Of a stretch of 64,000 nucleotides of DNA, positions 11,572-24,541 are shown piece by piece. Origin of the DNA: Anthoceros angustus (Eukaryota; Streptophyta; Anthocerotopsida; Anthocerotales; Anthocerotaceae); contig MU008157.1 of assembly GCA_010909165.1 (NCBI GenBank), positions 806,001 through 870,000 on the forward strand, read 5' to 3'. How positions within the stretch are numbered: position 1 is the stretch's first letter; each line of letters opens with the position of its first letter. A program made the translations under genes and the position numbers. The notes under the pieces were generated by a model. It was not told where the DNA came from and ran no database searches. It worked only from the letters and a program-made list of their open reading frames with translations.

Positions 11572-13749
11572 ATGGGCAGCCGTGTTATTCATCTGAGGCT
11601 GGTCGGTAGTAGGCTGCTGGGCTCATGCCGAAATGCCAGGACATGGAGCAGCGTGAAGGATGAGTGCAGGAGTTATCTGGAATTATCCCCTGCGGTGGGA
11701 TCTGGGACCTCTGGTGGGAGATTACCTCCGATTGAATGGCCTCGTGCTGAGCTTGCCAATGCTCTGTCACCATGGAATTCCTGTTTTCAATTCAAGAGCA
11801 GTATAGGCGCTTTGCCAATTAATAGCTCAGGTTTTAGCACCCTGGCTGAGCATGGGTTGAACCCTGCCCATAATCGGAATGCAAGCTCTCCTCTACATAC
11901 GAATGTATCGTCGGTGGCTGCTGATGTTGATAATTACGACAGCCCTGTGGATAGCAGTTCGCCCTTCTTGGAAGAGGCTATGAGACATGAGGCTATGAGA
12001 CATGCAGCGGCTGCAGGAATGGTTGCCCCGGTGGACTGGCAGAAACAGCGTGTGAAAGTTAGGGAACTTGAAGAAACATCCAGAATTCAGCCTGTGGATC
12101 CTCCCACTCTGGACGTCGAACCAGCGGATGTCTACATTCCTGTCAAGGCCTTTTACATTTCGAGAAGGTTAGTGACGCTTTAAACTACTGGAATGTTGAG
12201 GCTTCACGTCCTGAATCTTGGGCTTACTCGTGGCTAAGGTCAGCTGGCCTTGGGTTGTTTCAGCGTGGACCTCAAGGGCCTGGCAGCGGAACCGTTTAGT
12301 GATGTCACTGTCGCCAGGAACAATCTTATCATCAGATGCACAGACCGACCGCCTGGGTCATCAGCAGTTTTGAGCAATCCAGTACATTTCTTATCCTGTA
12401 TCTCCCTCTAATCCTAAATACCCTGCGTTGGCTCTACTTTTTGAACACTTAATTAGCTATCTCGTTCTGCATGATCTGCTACATTTTCAACTTTGAGGGA
12501 GTGTGGGGTCCGGGTAGGAGAAAGTTGCAATGCTGTTGTAGATAGTCTTAAATTTGGGGAGAGGCCAAATTGTGTGCAGCTCTAGCGGGTGTTCATGAAG
12601 GATGTACTGGTATGACAGGGGAATCCTGCAGTGAGTGAGAGGTATATGGTAGCGTTTCAGTACGGGTCCGTGGTGTTCTTCAACTTTCGTGATCAGGAAG
12701 AAGAGGACTCTTTGAATGCTGTGCGGAAGTATTGTACGGATCAATTTCGTGAGTCAAGAAAGGATGGTATGATGCATTTTCACTGTTACCTGAAGTACAA
12801 GCTGCATGCTGTTTTATGAGTCCCACAGTTGTGATTTTCAGCTGAAACCTCCGGGTACAGACTATGGGGTGGTTGTGAGACCAACATTGGCGAGTTGGAG
12901 TGAGGGAGGCCATGACAGAATCATGTTGAAGAAGCTGGATACGGACAACATTAGAGTGATCTCTAGTATCCTCGGGCAAAGTATTGCCCTTGATCATTAT
13001 GCCAAGAAGGTGAACTCTCTTTGGCCGCTCACTATGGTCTTCAACACCTTATCCTTGATGCTCTTGAAAGAGATGACGGGCAGTGGCTAACATGGTGGCT
13101 GCAGGTAGATGAGATGGTAAACACGTTCAGTGAATTGAACCGAGGAATGGAGCAAACTGGTACTTTTACAATGACCCGGAAGAAACTGTTCCAGCTTGTC
13201 GCTGCAGCAAACACAACTTTGGCAGATGTCATCCTTCGTCTTGGCCTATTGGAGAGGTACGTTTTTGCTGAACACTCGCTGCTCAGCTCTAGTGTTATCA
13301 CCGAACTTGTGGTCCCCTCTGTGGCAACATCGCTTGTTGAACGTTCAGGCATGCATTTGTACTCACATAGTGAGCTCAAACTTTGTTAGCTCTGTTCATC
13401 AGGTCAGATGCAGCTTGGAAAGATGCGAACTATGCTCAGATCTGGGAGTATCTAAGAGACGACTTCGAGCTGGATGAGCGCTTTGAAAGTCTTGATTTTA
13501 AGCTTAACATCATCCAGGTAGTCCTTCAATTGCGGCTCGATATGATGCACAGACTCAGCATTGTGGTAATCGGACAGCAACTTATAATTATGTATGTTCT
13601 TGTTGTCGTTGCAGCACAATGTACGGTTCTTTCTAGAGATACTACAGAATCGGAAGTCAGATACACTGGAGTGGATCATTATCCTCCTTATTACGGGAGA
13701 AATATGTGTTAGCTTGTACGACATTCTTCACACCGCAAAAGTCCTATGA
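11572..13749 (+). CDS. DUF155/RMND1 family protein (RETARDED ROOT GROWTH-like), 7 exons
   Basis: The proposed exons are 11572-12167, 12264-12366, 12619 to about 12730-12750, about 12830-13009, 13105-13256, 13403-13517 and 13615-13749. The family includes yeast Rmd1/Sif2, animal RMND1 and plant RETARDED ROOT GROWTH. These are membrane-anchored proteins linked to mitochondrial translation. Recognised motifs, in order, are 'VYIPVKAFYIS', 'YMVAFQYGSVVFFNF', 'LGQSIALDHYAKKVDEMV', 'GTFTMTRKKLFQLVAAANT', 'DVILRLGLLERSDAAWKDA', 'IWEYLRDDFELDERF' and 'LDFKLNIIQHNVRFFLEIL'. A final hydrophobic helix (WIIILLITGEICVSLYD) fits the single C-terminal membrane span of the family. The basic, Ser/Arg-rich N-terminus fits organelle targeting. 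All junctions keep phase except exon 3/4, where I could not find a donor and acceptor that agree. That junction is uncertain. Confidence 0.88.
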
Positions 13750-14267
13750 CAGGTTGGTGTGTGATCCCGTCCTATTCTTTTAGGGGAATGATTTTGTCGG
13801 CTAACAGGTTGAAGAGCGCGTGGCAAACCGCAACGGATACCTTCCTCTTAAGAAAATTTTAGACACGGATTTTAGAATCCGAGTTAGATTAGTCTGAGTA
13901 GCCAGTTCGGTCACTGAATTAGGGAATGTCATTCTTCACAATCCTATTTATTTCATCACGATTCTTGCTTAGGTGTCTGTCCATAGAGAATGTGTTCCCG
14001 CCAACGTACGCCGGAATCACATTCCTAAAACCTTGAAAAAAATCCCTTGCGCACATTTCCTTCGCTGCGTAACCTCTTTCGAGACCTGACCAGCGTGCAA
14101 TCTTGGCTTATGCAATGTTCCGATGGTTCCAACAGATGGTGTTATTTAGCTGTAATATCCCTAGTAGGTACCAACAATCATAGCTTATAGAAAACATTTT
14201 CGACTCTGAACACAATTCGCCTCCTTGCCAAAGATAGGAATTCTTTCCGCAGACTACATGACACGAA
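13750..14267. other. Intergenic region between convergent genes
   Basis: This gap of about 520 bp lies between the DUF155 gene (+) and the disrupted PPR gene (-). It should hold the 3' ends of both. I see no coding or structured feature. Confidence 0.5.
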
Positions 14268-15032
14268 TCAATTGACACAAATTAGAGAAGTCCCGCTAGG
14301 GGTACAGTTTAGCCAATATGTGGCAGGCACCTTGTCGCTGGGAGAGCAGAACGTATCTTCCTTTCTATAATGAAATATATCGGCAGGTGACCAGTGTAAA
14401 TGTGGCAAGTATTTTTCTTTCTTCGTTCCGGGCAACGGCCTTGTCCTACTTCTCTTGGGATGCTTCTCATCTCCAGCCAAAAAACTATGCACCAGTCCAT
14501 CCACGTCCGTCCACCAGCTCAGGCCCGGCTGCTTCCGAGCCAGGATTGTTGTCCTTCTCGCCTGCATGCTCTGTGCCTGCTCCCACATCTTGGCACCAGT
14601 GTATATGTTCGACATCAACACATATGCTGCAGCATCTTTATCATCTAGCTTCACTGCTTGGTCGAAAGCATGGCGTCCCACCTCCACATTGCTCCACTTT
14701 TGACAAGCACCCAGCAAGGTGTGCCAAACTACAGCACTAGGCAGGAAAGGCATTGCCCTTACCATAGTTAGTGCCTCCTCCAGCCGGCCTGCACGCCCCA
14801 GGAGATCCACCATGCATGTGTAGTGCTCGTCTGTAGGGGTGATGTCGTACTCTGTGCTCATAGACTCAAAGTATGCTCTCCCCTTGTCCACTAGGCCCGC
14901 ATGACTGCATACTGCTAGTACACTGAGGAAAGTTATACTGACTGGCTGCATGCCATCCTCGCTCATTCTCCGGACCAAGTCAAATACCATTTCACTTTCT
15001 CCGTGACAGGCGTAGCCTGCAATCAGTGCACT

Positions 15033-16489
15033 CCAGGTGACAACATCTCTTGAAGGCAGCACATCAAATACCTGCTGCGCATCAACCATGCTCCCAGACT
15101 TTCCGTACATGTTTATCAAACTCCCAGCTATAAACAAATCAGCTTGAAGTTCATGTTCTTTTATCTGCATGTGTAGCTGCCTTCCCAGATGCAAAGCTGA
15201 TACATTCGCACATAACTGCAGCAGGCACACAAATGTCACGCGATTGGGTACAGCCATGCCTTCATGCTGCAAGAAATTATAGAGTAGAAGGGCTTCCTGA
15301 CCCATGCCCTGCTGGGAATACCCTGTAATTAGAGCATTCCACGTCACTGCATCCTTTTCACAAAGTCTATCAAACACGCTCCGTGCAGCTTCCAAGCTGC
15401 CACACTTGGAATACATACTCACCAAACTGTTCGCTACAGACACATCGGCTTGGTGTCCTTGTTCTCTAATCTCTGCATGAAGCTGCTTCCCTGTTCCAAA
15501 GCCGGTGGCCTAGACTTGCACATGCTTGCAGGAGGCACACAAACGTCACAGGGTTGGGTACAGCCAAGCCACCATCTCGCATAGCCATGTATAGACGAAG
15601 GGCTTCCTGCCCCATGCCCTGCTGGGAATACCCTGCAATCATGACATTCCACGTAACCACATCTTTTTGACATAGTCCGTCAAACAATGTCTTAGCATCC
15701 TCCAAGCTGCCACACTTTGCATACATGTTCACCAAACTGCTGGCTACAAACACATCATCTTGATATCCTTGTTCTCTAACATGAACATGAAGCTGCTTCC
15801 CCATCTGCAAAGCTGATGTGCCCAAACTTGCACATGCCTGCAGGAGGCATATAAACGTCACAGAATCGGGAACAGAGATGCCTTCTTCTTGCATAACACT
15901 GTAGAGACAAAGGGCTTCCTGCTCCAGGCCCTGCAGGGAATACCCTACAATTAGAGCAGTCCATGTCACCACCTCTTTTTGAACAAGTCCGTCAAACACC
16001 CTCTGAGCATCTACCAAACTGCCACACTTTGCATACATGTTCACCAAGCTGCTGGCTATAAACAATTCTTCTTCACATCCTCGTTCTCTAATCTGCACAT
16101 GAAGCAGCTTCCCTATCTCCAAAGCCGGAGGGCCAACACTTGCACATGCCTGCAGGAGGCACACAAATGTCACGGAATTGGGTATAGCTATGCCTTCCTC
16201 TTGCATACCACTGTACAGATGAAGGGCTTCCTGCCCCATGCCATGCTGGGAATATCCTGCAATCATGGCAGTCCAAGTTACCACATCTTTCTGACCGAGT
16301 CCATAAAACACTCTCTGAGCATCTTCCAAGCTGCCACACTTTGCATACATGTTCACCAAACTGCTGGTCACAAATGCATCAGCTTCATGTGCTTTTTCTC
16401 GAATTTGCGCATGGAGCTGCTTCCCCATCCCCAAAGCTGGGGTTCCCACACTTGCACATGCCTGTAGGAGGCACACAAATGTCACAGAC
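15033..16489. repeat. 1,457-bp tandem duplication, copy 1
   Basis: This segment is repeated immediately to its right (16490-17946) with a constant offset of 1,457 bp. By eye the copies differ at only about five positions. Copy 1 lacks one C and one G near 15500-15535 compared with copy 2, which shifts the PPR frame. The junctions share a short similarity (CCCAGGTG against CCCGGGTG). Confidence 0.93.
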
Positions 16490-17946
16490 CCAGGTGACAA
16501 CATCTCTTGAAGGCAGCACATCAAATACCTGCTGCGCATCAACCATGCTCCCAGACTTTCCGTACATGTTTATCAAACTCCCAGCTATAAACAAATCAGC
16601 TTGAAGTTCATGTTCTTTTATCTGCATGTGTAGCTGCCTTCCCAGATGCAAAGCTGATACATTCGCACATAACTGCAGCAGGCACACAAATGTCACGCGA
16701 TTGGGTACAGCCATGCCTTCATGCTGCAAGAAATTATAGAGTAGAAGGGCTTCCTGACCCATGCCCTGCTGGGAATACCCTGTAATTAGAGCATTCCACG
16801 TCACTGCATCCTTTTCACAAAGTCTATCAAACACGCTCCGTGCAGCTTCCAAGCTGCCACACTTGGAATACATACTCACCAAACTGTTCGCTACAGACAC
16901 ATCGGCTTGGTGTCCTTGTTCTCTAATCTCTGCATGAAGCTGCTTCCCCTGTTCCAAAGCCGGTGGGCCTAGACTTGCACATGCTTGCAGGAGGCACACA
17001 AACGTCACAGGGTTGGGTACAGCCAAGCCACCATCTCGCATAGCCATGTATAGACGAAGGGCTTCCTGCCCCATGCCCTGCTGGGAATACCCTGCAATCA
17101 TGACATTCCACGTAACCACATCTTTTTGACATAGTCCGTCAAACAATGTCTTAGCATCCTCCAAGCTGCCACACTTTGCATACATGTTCACCAAACTGCT
17201 GGCTACAAACACATCATCTTGATATCCTTGTTCTCTAACATGAACATGAAGCTGCTTCCCCATCTGCAAAGCTGATGTGCCCAAACTGCACATGCCTGCA
17301 GGAGGCATATAAACGCCACAGAATCGGAACAGAGATGCCTTCTTCTTGCATAACACTGTAGAGACAAAGGGCTTCCTGCTCCAGGCCCTGCAGGGAATAC
17401 CCTACAATTAGAGCAGTCCATGTCACCACCTCTTTTTGAACAAGTCCGTCAAACACCCTCTGAGCATCTACCAAACTGCCACACTTTGCATACATGTTCA
17501 CCAAGCTGCTGGCTATAAACAATTCTTCTTCACATCCTCGTTCTCTAATCTGCACATGAAGCAGCTTCCCTATCTCCAAAGCCGGAGGGCCAACACTTGC
17601 ACATGCCTGCAGGAGGCACACAAATGTCACGGAATTGGGTATAGCTATGCCTTCCTCTTGCATACCACTGTACAGATGAAGGGCTTCCTGCCCCATGCCA
17701 TGCTGGGAATATCCTGCAATCATGGCAGTCCAAGTTACCACATCTTTCTGACCGAGTCCATAAAACACTCTCTGAGCATCTTCCAAGCTGCCACACTTTG
17801 CATACATGTTCACCAAACTGCTGGTCACAAATGCATCAGCTTCATGTGCTTTTTCTCGAATTTGCGCATGGAGCTGCTTCCCCATCCCCAAAGCTGGGGT
17901 TCCCACACTTGCACATGCCTGTAGGAGGCACACAAATGTCACAGAC
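16490..17946. repeat. 1,457-bp tandem duplication, copy 2
   Basis: This is the second copy of the unit at 15033-16489. It lacks one T and one G near 17290-17330 compared with copy 1 and has one T-to-C change beside them. The break in the PPR frame therefore falls at a different place from that in copy 1. Confidence 0.93.
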
Positions 17947-18695
17947 CCGGGTGCAGCGATGCCTTCTTCTTGCATGGCACTGTACAGTCGAAGGGCCTCC
18001 TGACCCCTACCCTGCTGGGAATATCCTGCAATCATGGCATTCCACGTTACCACATCTTTTCTATCAAGTCTGTCAAATACTCTCTCCGCATCCTCCAAGC
18101 TGCCACACTTAACGTACATGCTCACCAAGCAATTCCAGACAAACAAATTGGGCTCAACGCCACTCGACACCACATCACCATGCACCTGCTGCCCAGTCTT
18201 CAAGTCCGATAGTCTTGCACAAGCCTGAAGAGCTGCCACAAACACATAGCTGTCTGGTTTCACTCTTGACCTCCTCATCCGCTGATACAGTTGTATGGCT
18301 TGTTTGTCTTGGCGTTGTTTCACATGCGCAGAAATTATGGCTGACCACGTGTAGGCATCTGGCTTATCAACCACTGCAAACACATCCATCGCCTCTTGTA
18401 ACCTGCATTGAGAAGCATACATTCGTAGGATTTGGTTGCACAGGAACGTGTCCGATTGGTACCCTCTGTCCACCGTGAAAGCATGAACCCGGCGACCCTG
18501 CACAATATCCTTCTTGACTACACATTGCTTCAAGGCAGTGCAAAACAGATATTTCGAAACACAACAGTCTGCCTGCACCAGAACTCCCAAAGCCTCAACA
18601 GCGTGAGTGAGCTTTCCTTCATGAAATAGCTTGAGCACCGTCTCAACCGTTGCGCCACTTTCGAATCCAGCAGGCCTGCCAGCGCATGCAGCCAA

Positions 18696-20990
18696 GAATT
18701 GTTCAGCAAGAGGACCTCCTGAGACTCCCCATGCCGAAAGTCATGGAAGAAAGGCTCTTCTTCTCTTGCCTGTTAACCCCCCAAAGTAGGGGGTCCCGAA
18801 ACATATCCTGCCCGAGATCCTTGCTGGGAGATCCGCCTCCAGCCAGCAATTCTGTTTGATGGGATGGCTTTCTTGCAACGGAGCTCGACCTAGTGAATTC
18901 CGTGTTTGCCACTGACGACGGTTGATTCCTTGAAGTCGGGGGAGCGGGACCTCTTGCAAGAATACCAGTGAAACCATTTTGTTGAGTCCACTGTGCCCGC
19001 AACGGGTCCTGTTGCCCGTAGCGTGACTGACTTGCAACACCCGAAACAGCCATGGGGTTCCAGGGCTTGTGAAATGACAGGGCCAGCAGGTAGCTGTTGC
19101 ACATTTAAGACGCATACAGGCCCTGAATGTAAGTCCTTCCCACGGTTTTTGCCCCGGCACCACGGTCACTCATTCAGGGTCTGGCAGAAGAAGAAATTGA
19201 TGATAAATGACCTCTCTCACGGCTTCAGCTGGTGATACGTACAAGTTGCAAATACAAGATTCACATCGGGCGAGCAAGCGAAGCACGCACAGTCAAACAT
19301 CGTGACAGCCTGAATCGGCCTGCAGCTCAACTCCGACATTGAAGCTCTGCAGGGGCAAACAGATTGATGCAACTGGGGTCCGTTTCACGACGACGAGTGT
19401 GCAGCCTAAATGTGAGAATGTGAGTGTCCTTCGGTGCAGCCTGAATTGGCCGGACCTTCGCCCCAAGATCAGTATGGATTTGGTGACCAGTTTGAGGCTG
19501 GTGAAGGTGGTGCACAAGCATCTTTGCCCTTCATCGGTGCACTTTGTCATGACACACGATGAAAACGATCGGGGGCTCGGCTCTGTCCTCAAGCGTGATG
19601 ACCAAGGCCTCCAACAGTGTAGGGAGCGGGATGCAAGGTAGAAGGACCCCAACTTCTCACCTAAGCGCTATTCTGAGTGCTATCCGCTTCCAGGAGTACA
19701 ATCGTGACATGGTAGCTAGTGACGAGGAGGAACATCTGACTAAAATGCATATGGGAGGAAGGATTATGCCTGAGCTGTTCCTACACGTCAAAGAAGGTTT
19801 TTGCCGGCTCGACGCGAAAGCAGTGACAAGATATTGGAACCCCTACTACCGTTGCATGATCCTAATATTCTTTGCAGATGGTAATTGATAGTTTGATTTG
19901 GCTTCCCCTTCTTTCCCTGCACATCAAAGGACCCTGTCATAGCCTGGTGATCATAAATCTGGAATGCAAACTAGTTCATAGCTTGAATGTCCTTAACTGT
20001 TTTCATCGACAGTTCACCTGCTTCCGGCACGACACAGTAAGGCAACAAGCTCCTTGCCCTAAGACGGCGAGCGATTCACGCAGGCCCGGAACAGAACAGA
20101 GTGGCATGGGGCACGGAACAAAGAGCAGAGAGCGCCCTTCAAAAATTTAAAAAAATGGGGGCATGCGCGAATGTCCTTTTTGGGGCATGGCACGGGGTGG
20201 ACAGCATTTTCTTTATTCCTTTCATATTTTATACGTGTTTACTGTATTTTAGACGTTTTGTCCCTAGAATAAGGGAAGATTGCAAACAATATATCTTTCT
20301 TATCCTCTGTCCTTTTTGGTCCGCCATATTACAATCTCTTCACATCTAAAATAAAGATTCGATTTCAGTGGGTCAAAAAGTAAGATCTTCAGTCAAAGTG
20401 GAATGCAAGATGGGGCCTCTTTATCCCCAAGCTCAAGAAACATTTAGAAAAGAGTTTGATAAAGTTTATGAAGGTATGTGCTAAGACTTCAGAGCCTTTT
20501 GCATGAGGCTCAAACCGGATCTGATTAAATTTGATGGGGTGGGTTTGGTTGTTTGCACGATTCCATTAAAGGCAATCCATATATTGCCACATTGTGAACC
20601 AAAATAGCAGGTGGTAAGTTTGGGTGTGAAATTTGCTCTACGCCCGCTTGCCGTTGTAGGCAACAAAGGTGTCACTGAGTTAGGGCTAACGGATAAAGGA
20701 ATAGCAAAGCACGTAACGAAACGGAATAGTAACAAAAAAGGATTAGCCTTTAACTCATAATCTAGTTGTGCAGCTTTAATTAGAAGTAGACTTGACACAC
20801 ATGCGTGTGTAGGCGTATACGTAGACAGTTTATGAATATATCCTGAGACCCTTCAACCAGTCTCTGGTTTCACTGTGCACCTAAGTACTTAGATCTTTAT
20901 CAGTGTAATTCTATAGTCGAATGATAACAAGTTGAATAACTAGCAAGTCGAATAGTCGAGCCTTTATATTATAGCGTTACATGCACTTGA
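18696..20990. other. Gene-poor region; possible PPR 5' segment
   Basis: A minus-strand open frame at 19104-18703 (133 codons, Ser/Pro/Arg-rich) begins with ATG. It runs into the start of the PPR gene in a different frame, so it could be its targeting peptide if one base is missing or an intron is present. Two overlapping frames at 19293-19652 (-) and 19339-19888 (+) have no family resemblance. From 20150 to 20990 the DNA is AT-rich with nothing recognised. Confidence 0.35.
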
Positions 20991-21214
20991 GTAGATGAAG
21001 ACACTTTTTAGGCAAATGATTATGGCCAATTTGCTCAAGAGCATAACATGGAAAATCCAGAACCCATATTACAACCTATACCTTTGCAACAATCTTCCAG
21101 AAAACATCGAGCTAGATCCAACTGACTCAATCCACTTTATAAGCCTGGTGACAGTTTTGTTGCCCGCTCCAACTCCAGTGCTACTCTTGCATCTAATAAT
21201 GTCGATGTTAGCTT

Positions 21215-22740
21215 AGCCATCATGACACACCATATGGCACTTGCTGTCATGGAACCACCATACACTCCTATGATTTACAAGGAAGCTCTTTCGTCACCAC
21301 AAAAATTAGAGTGGTAGAAAGCTATCGACAATGAATATTAGTCACCTTTAGACAACAAAACATGGACATTAATGGGTGAAAGGCTGTCACATCTAAGTGG
21401 GTGTTTAAGCTCAAATTGAATCTTGATGGTTCTATAGCCCGCTACAAGGCACGCCTAGGAGCTAGGGGCCCCACACAAGTGCAGGGTTTGGATTATAACG
21501 AGATGTTTAACCCTATTGTAAAACCGACCTCCATGCGAATCCTGTTATGCTATGATATACAAAACCATTTACTAGTTCATTAAATGAACGTTAAAACAAC
21601 ATCCTTGAACGGATCCTTGGATGAATTGATCTTCATGCAGCAGCCGACATGATACATAGTGGATCCTACCTTGGTTTGTGACCTGCTGAAGTCCTTGTAT
21701 GGTTTGAAACAATCCGCTCGGATCTGGAATGGCAGAGTTGATAAGAAATTACAAGCTTTGGGTTTTGTCCCACTTACAGGCAATTGTAGTGTCTACATCC
21801 TACAAACAGATAATGAGTTATGCATCATTGCATTATATATAGATAATAACTTCATCTTTGCTAGTAGCTATAAGCTCTTGTCTGAGAAATGGGACATGAC
21901 AGATATTGGGCCTATGCGATTTGCCTTTGAAATTTAGTTCATTTTCAACCCGATAGATAGTTCTATTACATTAGACCAGGACCATTTTATTACGTAGATC
22001 CTGACTAAGTTCAACCTGCAAGACATTAATCTAGTTGCAACACCAATAATAGCAAGTGAAAAGCTATCCTTACAAGACAACCCTACCTTGGATGCTAATA
22101 AATTAGAGATGTCCACCATTCCTTATCGCGAGGTCGTTGGTAGTTTGTTATATCTTGTTGGATGAATGCGCCCAGACATTTCATAAGCCACAAGTGTTGT
22201 ATCGGGCTACCTGTCCAACCCGGGCAAGCGACACTGGATAGACGTTAAGCGGGTTCTGTAGGATCTGAAAGGAACTAAACACTTATGCCTGAAATATGCA
22301 AAAGAAACTGACTTTACCCTCTCTTGTTACTCTAATGCGAACTGGGCTGGGGATATCGATGGCCATAAATCTATTGCTGCCTATTGTACTTTGCTTTGCA
22401 GATGAGCTATCAGCTAGCAAAGCCCTTAATCATTCTCTCCTCGATAAAAGTTGAATATAGCGCCCTGTTCCTAGCAGCCAGAGAAATTACTTGGGTTCAT
22501 CAGTTCCTCTTTGAAATATATATACAGCAGACATCACCGATCATCCTATACTGTGATAACCCGTCGGCGATAGTATTGTCTGTGAACCCTATATTGCATA
22601 TGCGTTCAATATATGTATAAATCCAATTCCACTACATCTTTCAAGCCATTGCACAAAAGATTATTCAACTAATCTATGTCCCTACAGCAATAAACATGGT
22701 TGATCTACTAATGAAGGGACTATAAAAAATGCTACATGAA
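21215..22740 (+). mobile_element. Decayed Ty1/copia reverse transcriptase and RNase H
   Basis: Read across frames and stop codons, the plus strand gives a classic copia order. First comes the reverse transcriptase entry 'KWVFKLKLNLDGSIARYKA' (about 21397-21455). Next is 'LLKSLYGLKQSARIWN' (about 21686-21733), then the catalytic box 'LYIDNNFIF' (about 21833-21860), where YVDD has become YIDN. RNase H sequence follows near 22320-22380 ('SNANWAGDIDGHKS') and near 22440-22600. At least six stops or frameshifts show that it is long dead. No terminal repeats or polypurine tract could be placed with confidence. Confidence 0.85.
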
Positions 22741-24541
22741 TAAATTTCAAAATGGACAAGTTGGGCTTATCCGGCTCCTAAGAAGTAATTATTTTACGAC
22801 AAGCATAACCCCATGCTACTTTCATGCAGCTCTGGCGTTCAAGCAACATGACAGTTGACATGGCTTGTACAGCTAGCAGTCCAGCAGCCTGTCTTTAGCA
22901 CCTACATCTAACCACACACACATTTTCTTTTTTGAGCTCACGCAATTGCTTCCTGGTTGAAGCTGAAGCTTTGCAAATCTAATTGGCAGCAGTTGCGTAG
23001 AATACCTTATTCACAATCTTCTGGAAGCGACATCAAGCTAGCGGCCTTGAAGATGAGCAACAATTCCTCTTCTGTCATGGAAGAGCTCTCACGGCTACAA
23101 GGTTCTTGCCTCCTCCCTCCGGCACATGCTTTGACGACACCTTCCAAACCCTCTTGCTATCCCGATACATGTGCTTTGGAGCTATGGTTTTCCTTTGGCT
23201 AACGTGTTGCATGTAAACCCTTGGCGGGATCAAGAGCCAAACAGCTATCAGGATGGCCATTGCCTACTCGAGGGCGTGAGCCGCGAGCATCACGATTGCG
23301 GCAGTCATCGTTTGTGTGTTATCCTGACGCAGTGGATCGATCTAAGGCCTCGAGAGACCTTGTGCTAATTTCAGGTGCAGTTTTTAATCTGGAGGATAGA
23401 TAAGGGCGATCACCACCGGATAGGTTGCTAGTGTACTTTTGCTGGTTATGGCTTGGCTTTTGCTCTCTCGAGTAGTGTGGATCAAGGGCGCCCTGATCTG
23501 GCTAACCATTAAACATCTTGGGCAATAGCTCAGGAGGAGTGCTGGAAAATGATTGCACAAAATCCTTAGAGGTGACGTGGTGATGAGCGCGTAGTGGAAC
23601 CCCGCGGCACGAGCAGGTAGGGGTGCGTGAAGCCACAAGCACATAGTAAAGGGTGATATATGGTCCTATCATGATCTACTTTGAACCCAGCCCAATATAT
23701 GTAACGGGGGTTTAGAATGGCTCAGAAAGACAATGTCGATGTGACATTGGTCACCAAATAACCAAGTACTTAGTTGTTTTGACGTACCACTTAAAATAAA
23801 CTTGGTGGTTTTGGCCGACTCGACCAAAAAAACAAGTAATTGCATTCACTAGATTTTGTCGTATGCAAGACAAAGTCGAGTTTTGAGCAAGTTTAGTCTA
23901 CATGCAAAGTGGCCCTTAAGTAATATCTACATGCGAAGTAGCCCTTAGGTAATATGCTATACACCTCACCTCAAGATAGACATAGAACATCTCGTCTATG
24001 GAGTGGATTGAAAAAAATAATAAATAATCCTTTTAATGGGAAATTATTTTTATTTTGATGAATTATAATATATAATAGAGGTACATACTCCATATAATGT
24101 TACCTTATTCTAAGCGTTTGGGTCGTTAATATTCTTAGTGCTGTATACGTAGGACTGCTAACATATTTAGTAAGCAAAGTATCAAAGTAAATATATGTAG
24201 TACTGCTAACATATTTGATAAGCAAAATATTAAAGTATGTAGTTTACTAAGTCTCCGATTCACACCGGGCTGGGTGCTCACGCGGCGGTATCACTTGCTC
24301 AACTGCAAATCTTTTGGAAGCTATAAAATTGGAGTGCGAGAAAAGCGCATTTAGTGCGGCGTGAAGAATATGATGCGTGTAAATACAACGTACATAGGTA
24401 GCGCCGCGGTGTAGAAAGGGAAGAAGGAACGATAAGAGAAAAAGGGAAGAACCGAGGTGGACGCTGGCGCCGGGCAGTCCCGACCCCCAATGACGGCCCT
24501 GGTCCCTGTCCTGGATAGCGGCTCTGGCCCTGGCAGACCTG
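22741..24541. other. Intergenic region with small tandem repeats
   Basis: No gene was recognised. Two short local duplications stand out: 23898-23955 (two copies of a 29-bp unit containing CTACATGC and CCCTTA) and about 24149-24243 (two copies of a 48-bp AT-rich unit containing ACTGCTAACATATTT). The right part passes into the GC-richer leader of the bZIP gene. Confidence 0.5.

Larger units (their letters stand above)
14268..18695 (-). pseudogene. PLS-class PPR gene disrupted by internal duplication
   Basis: The minus strand encodes a PLS-type pentatricopeptide repeat protein, a family that binds organelle RNA. Many repeats of the 'LVNMYAKCGSLEDAQRVF' and 'VTFVCLLQACASVG' types are present, followed by E-type motifs and a box reading 'KQPGLSWWTDVDG'. 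The tail then diverges and has no DYW domain. The frame is broken near 17300, at the duplication join near 16490, and near 15505. These correspond to a 1,457-bp tandem duplication plus 2-nt losses in each copy. Removing one copy and its losses gives 2,973 nt, exactly 991 codons, so the undamaged gene would be intact. There is no in-frame ATG near the 5' end: position 18695 is TTG and an in-frame stop lies just upstream. The true start may lie in the other-frame segment 19104-18703. Confidence 0.85.

Noticed and set aside
15979-16467. 162-codon plus-strand frame, repeated at 17436-17924
   Set aside because: It is antisense to PPR repeats and duplicated only because the underlying gene segment is duplicated.
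21215-22740. Intact retrotransposon
   Set aside because: Several stops, frameshifts and a changed catalytic box (YIDN) show that it is a relic, and no terminal repeats were found.
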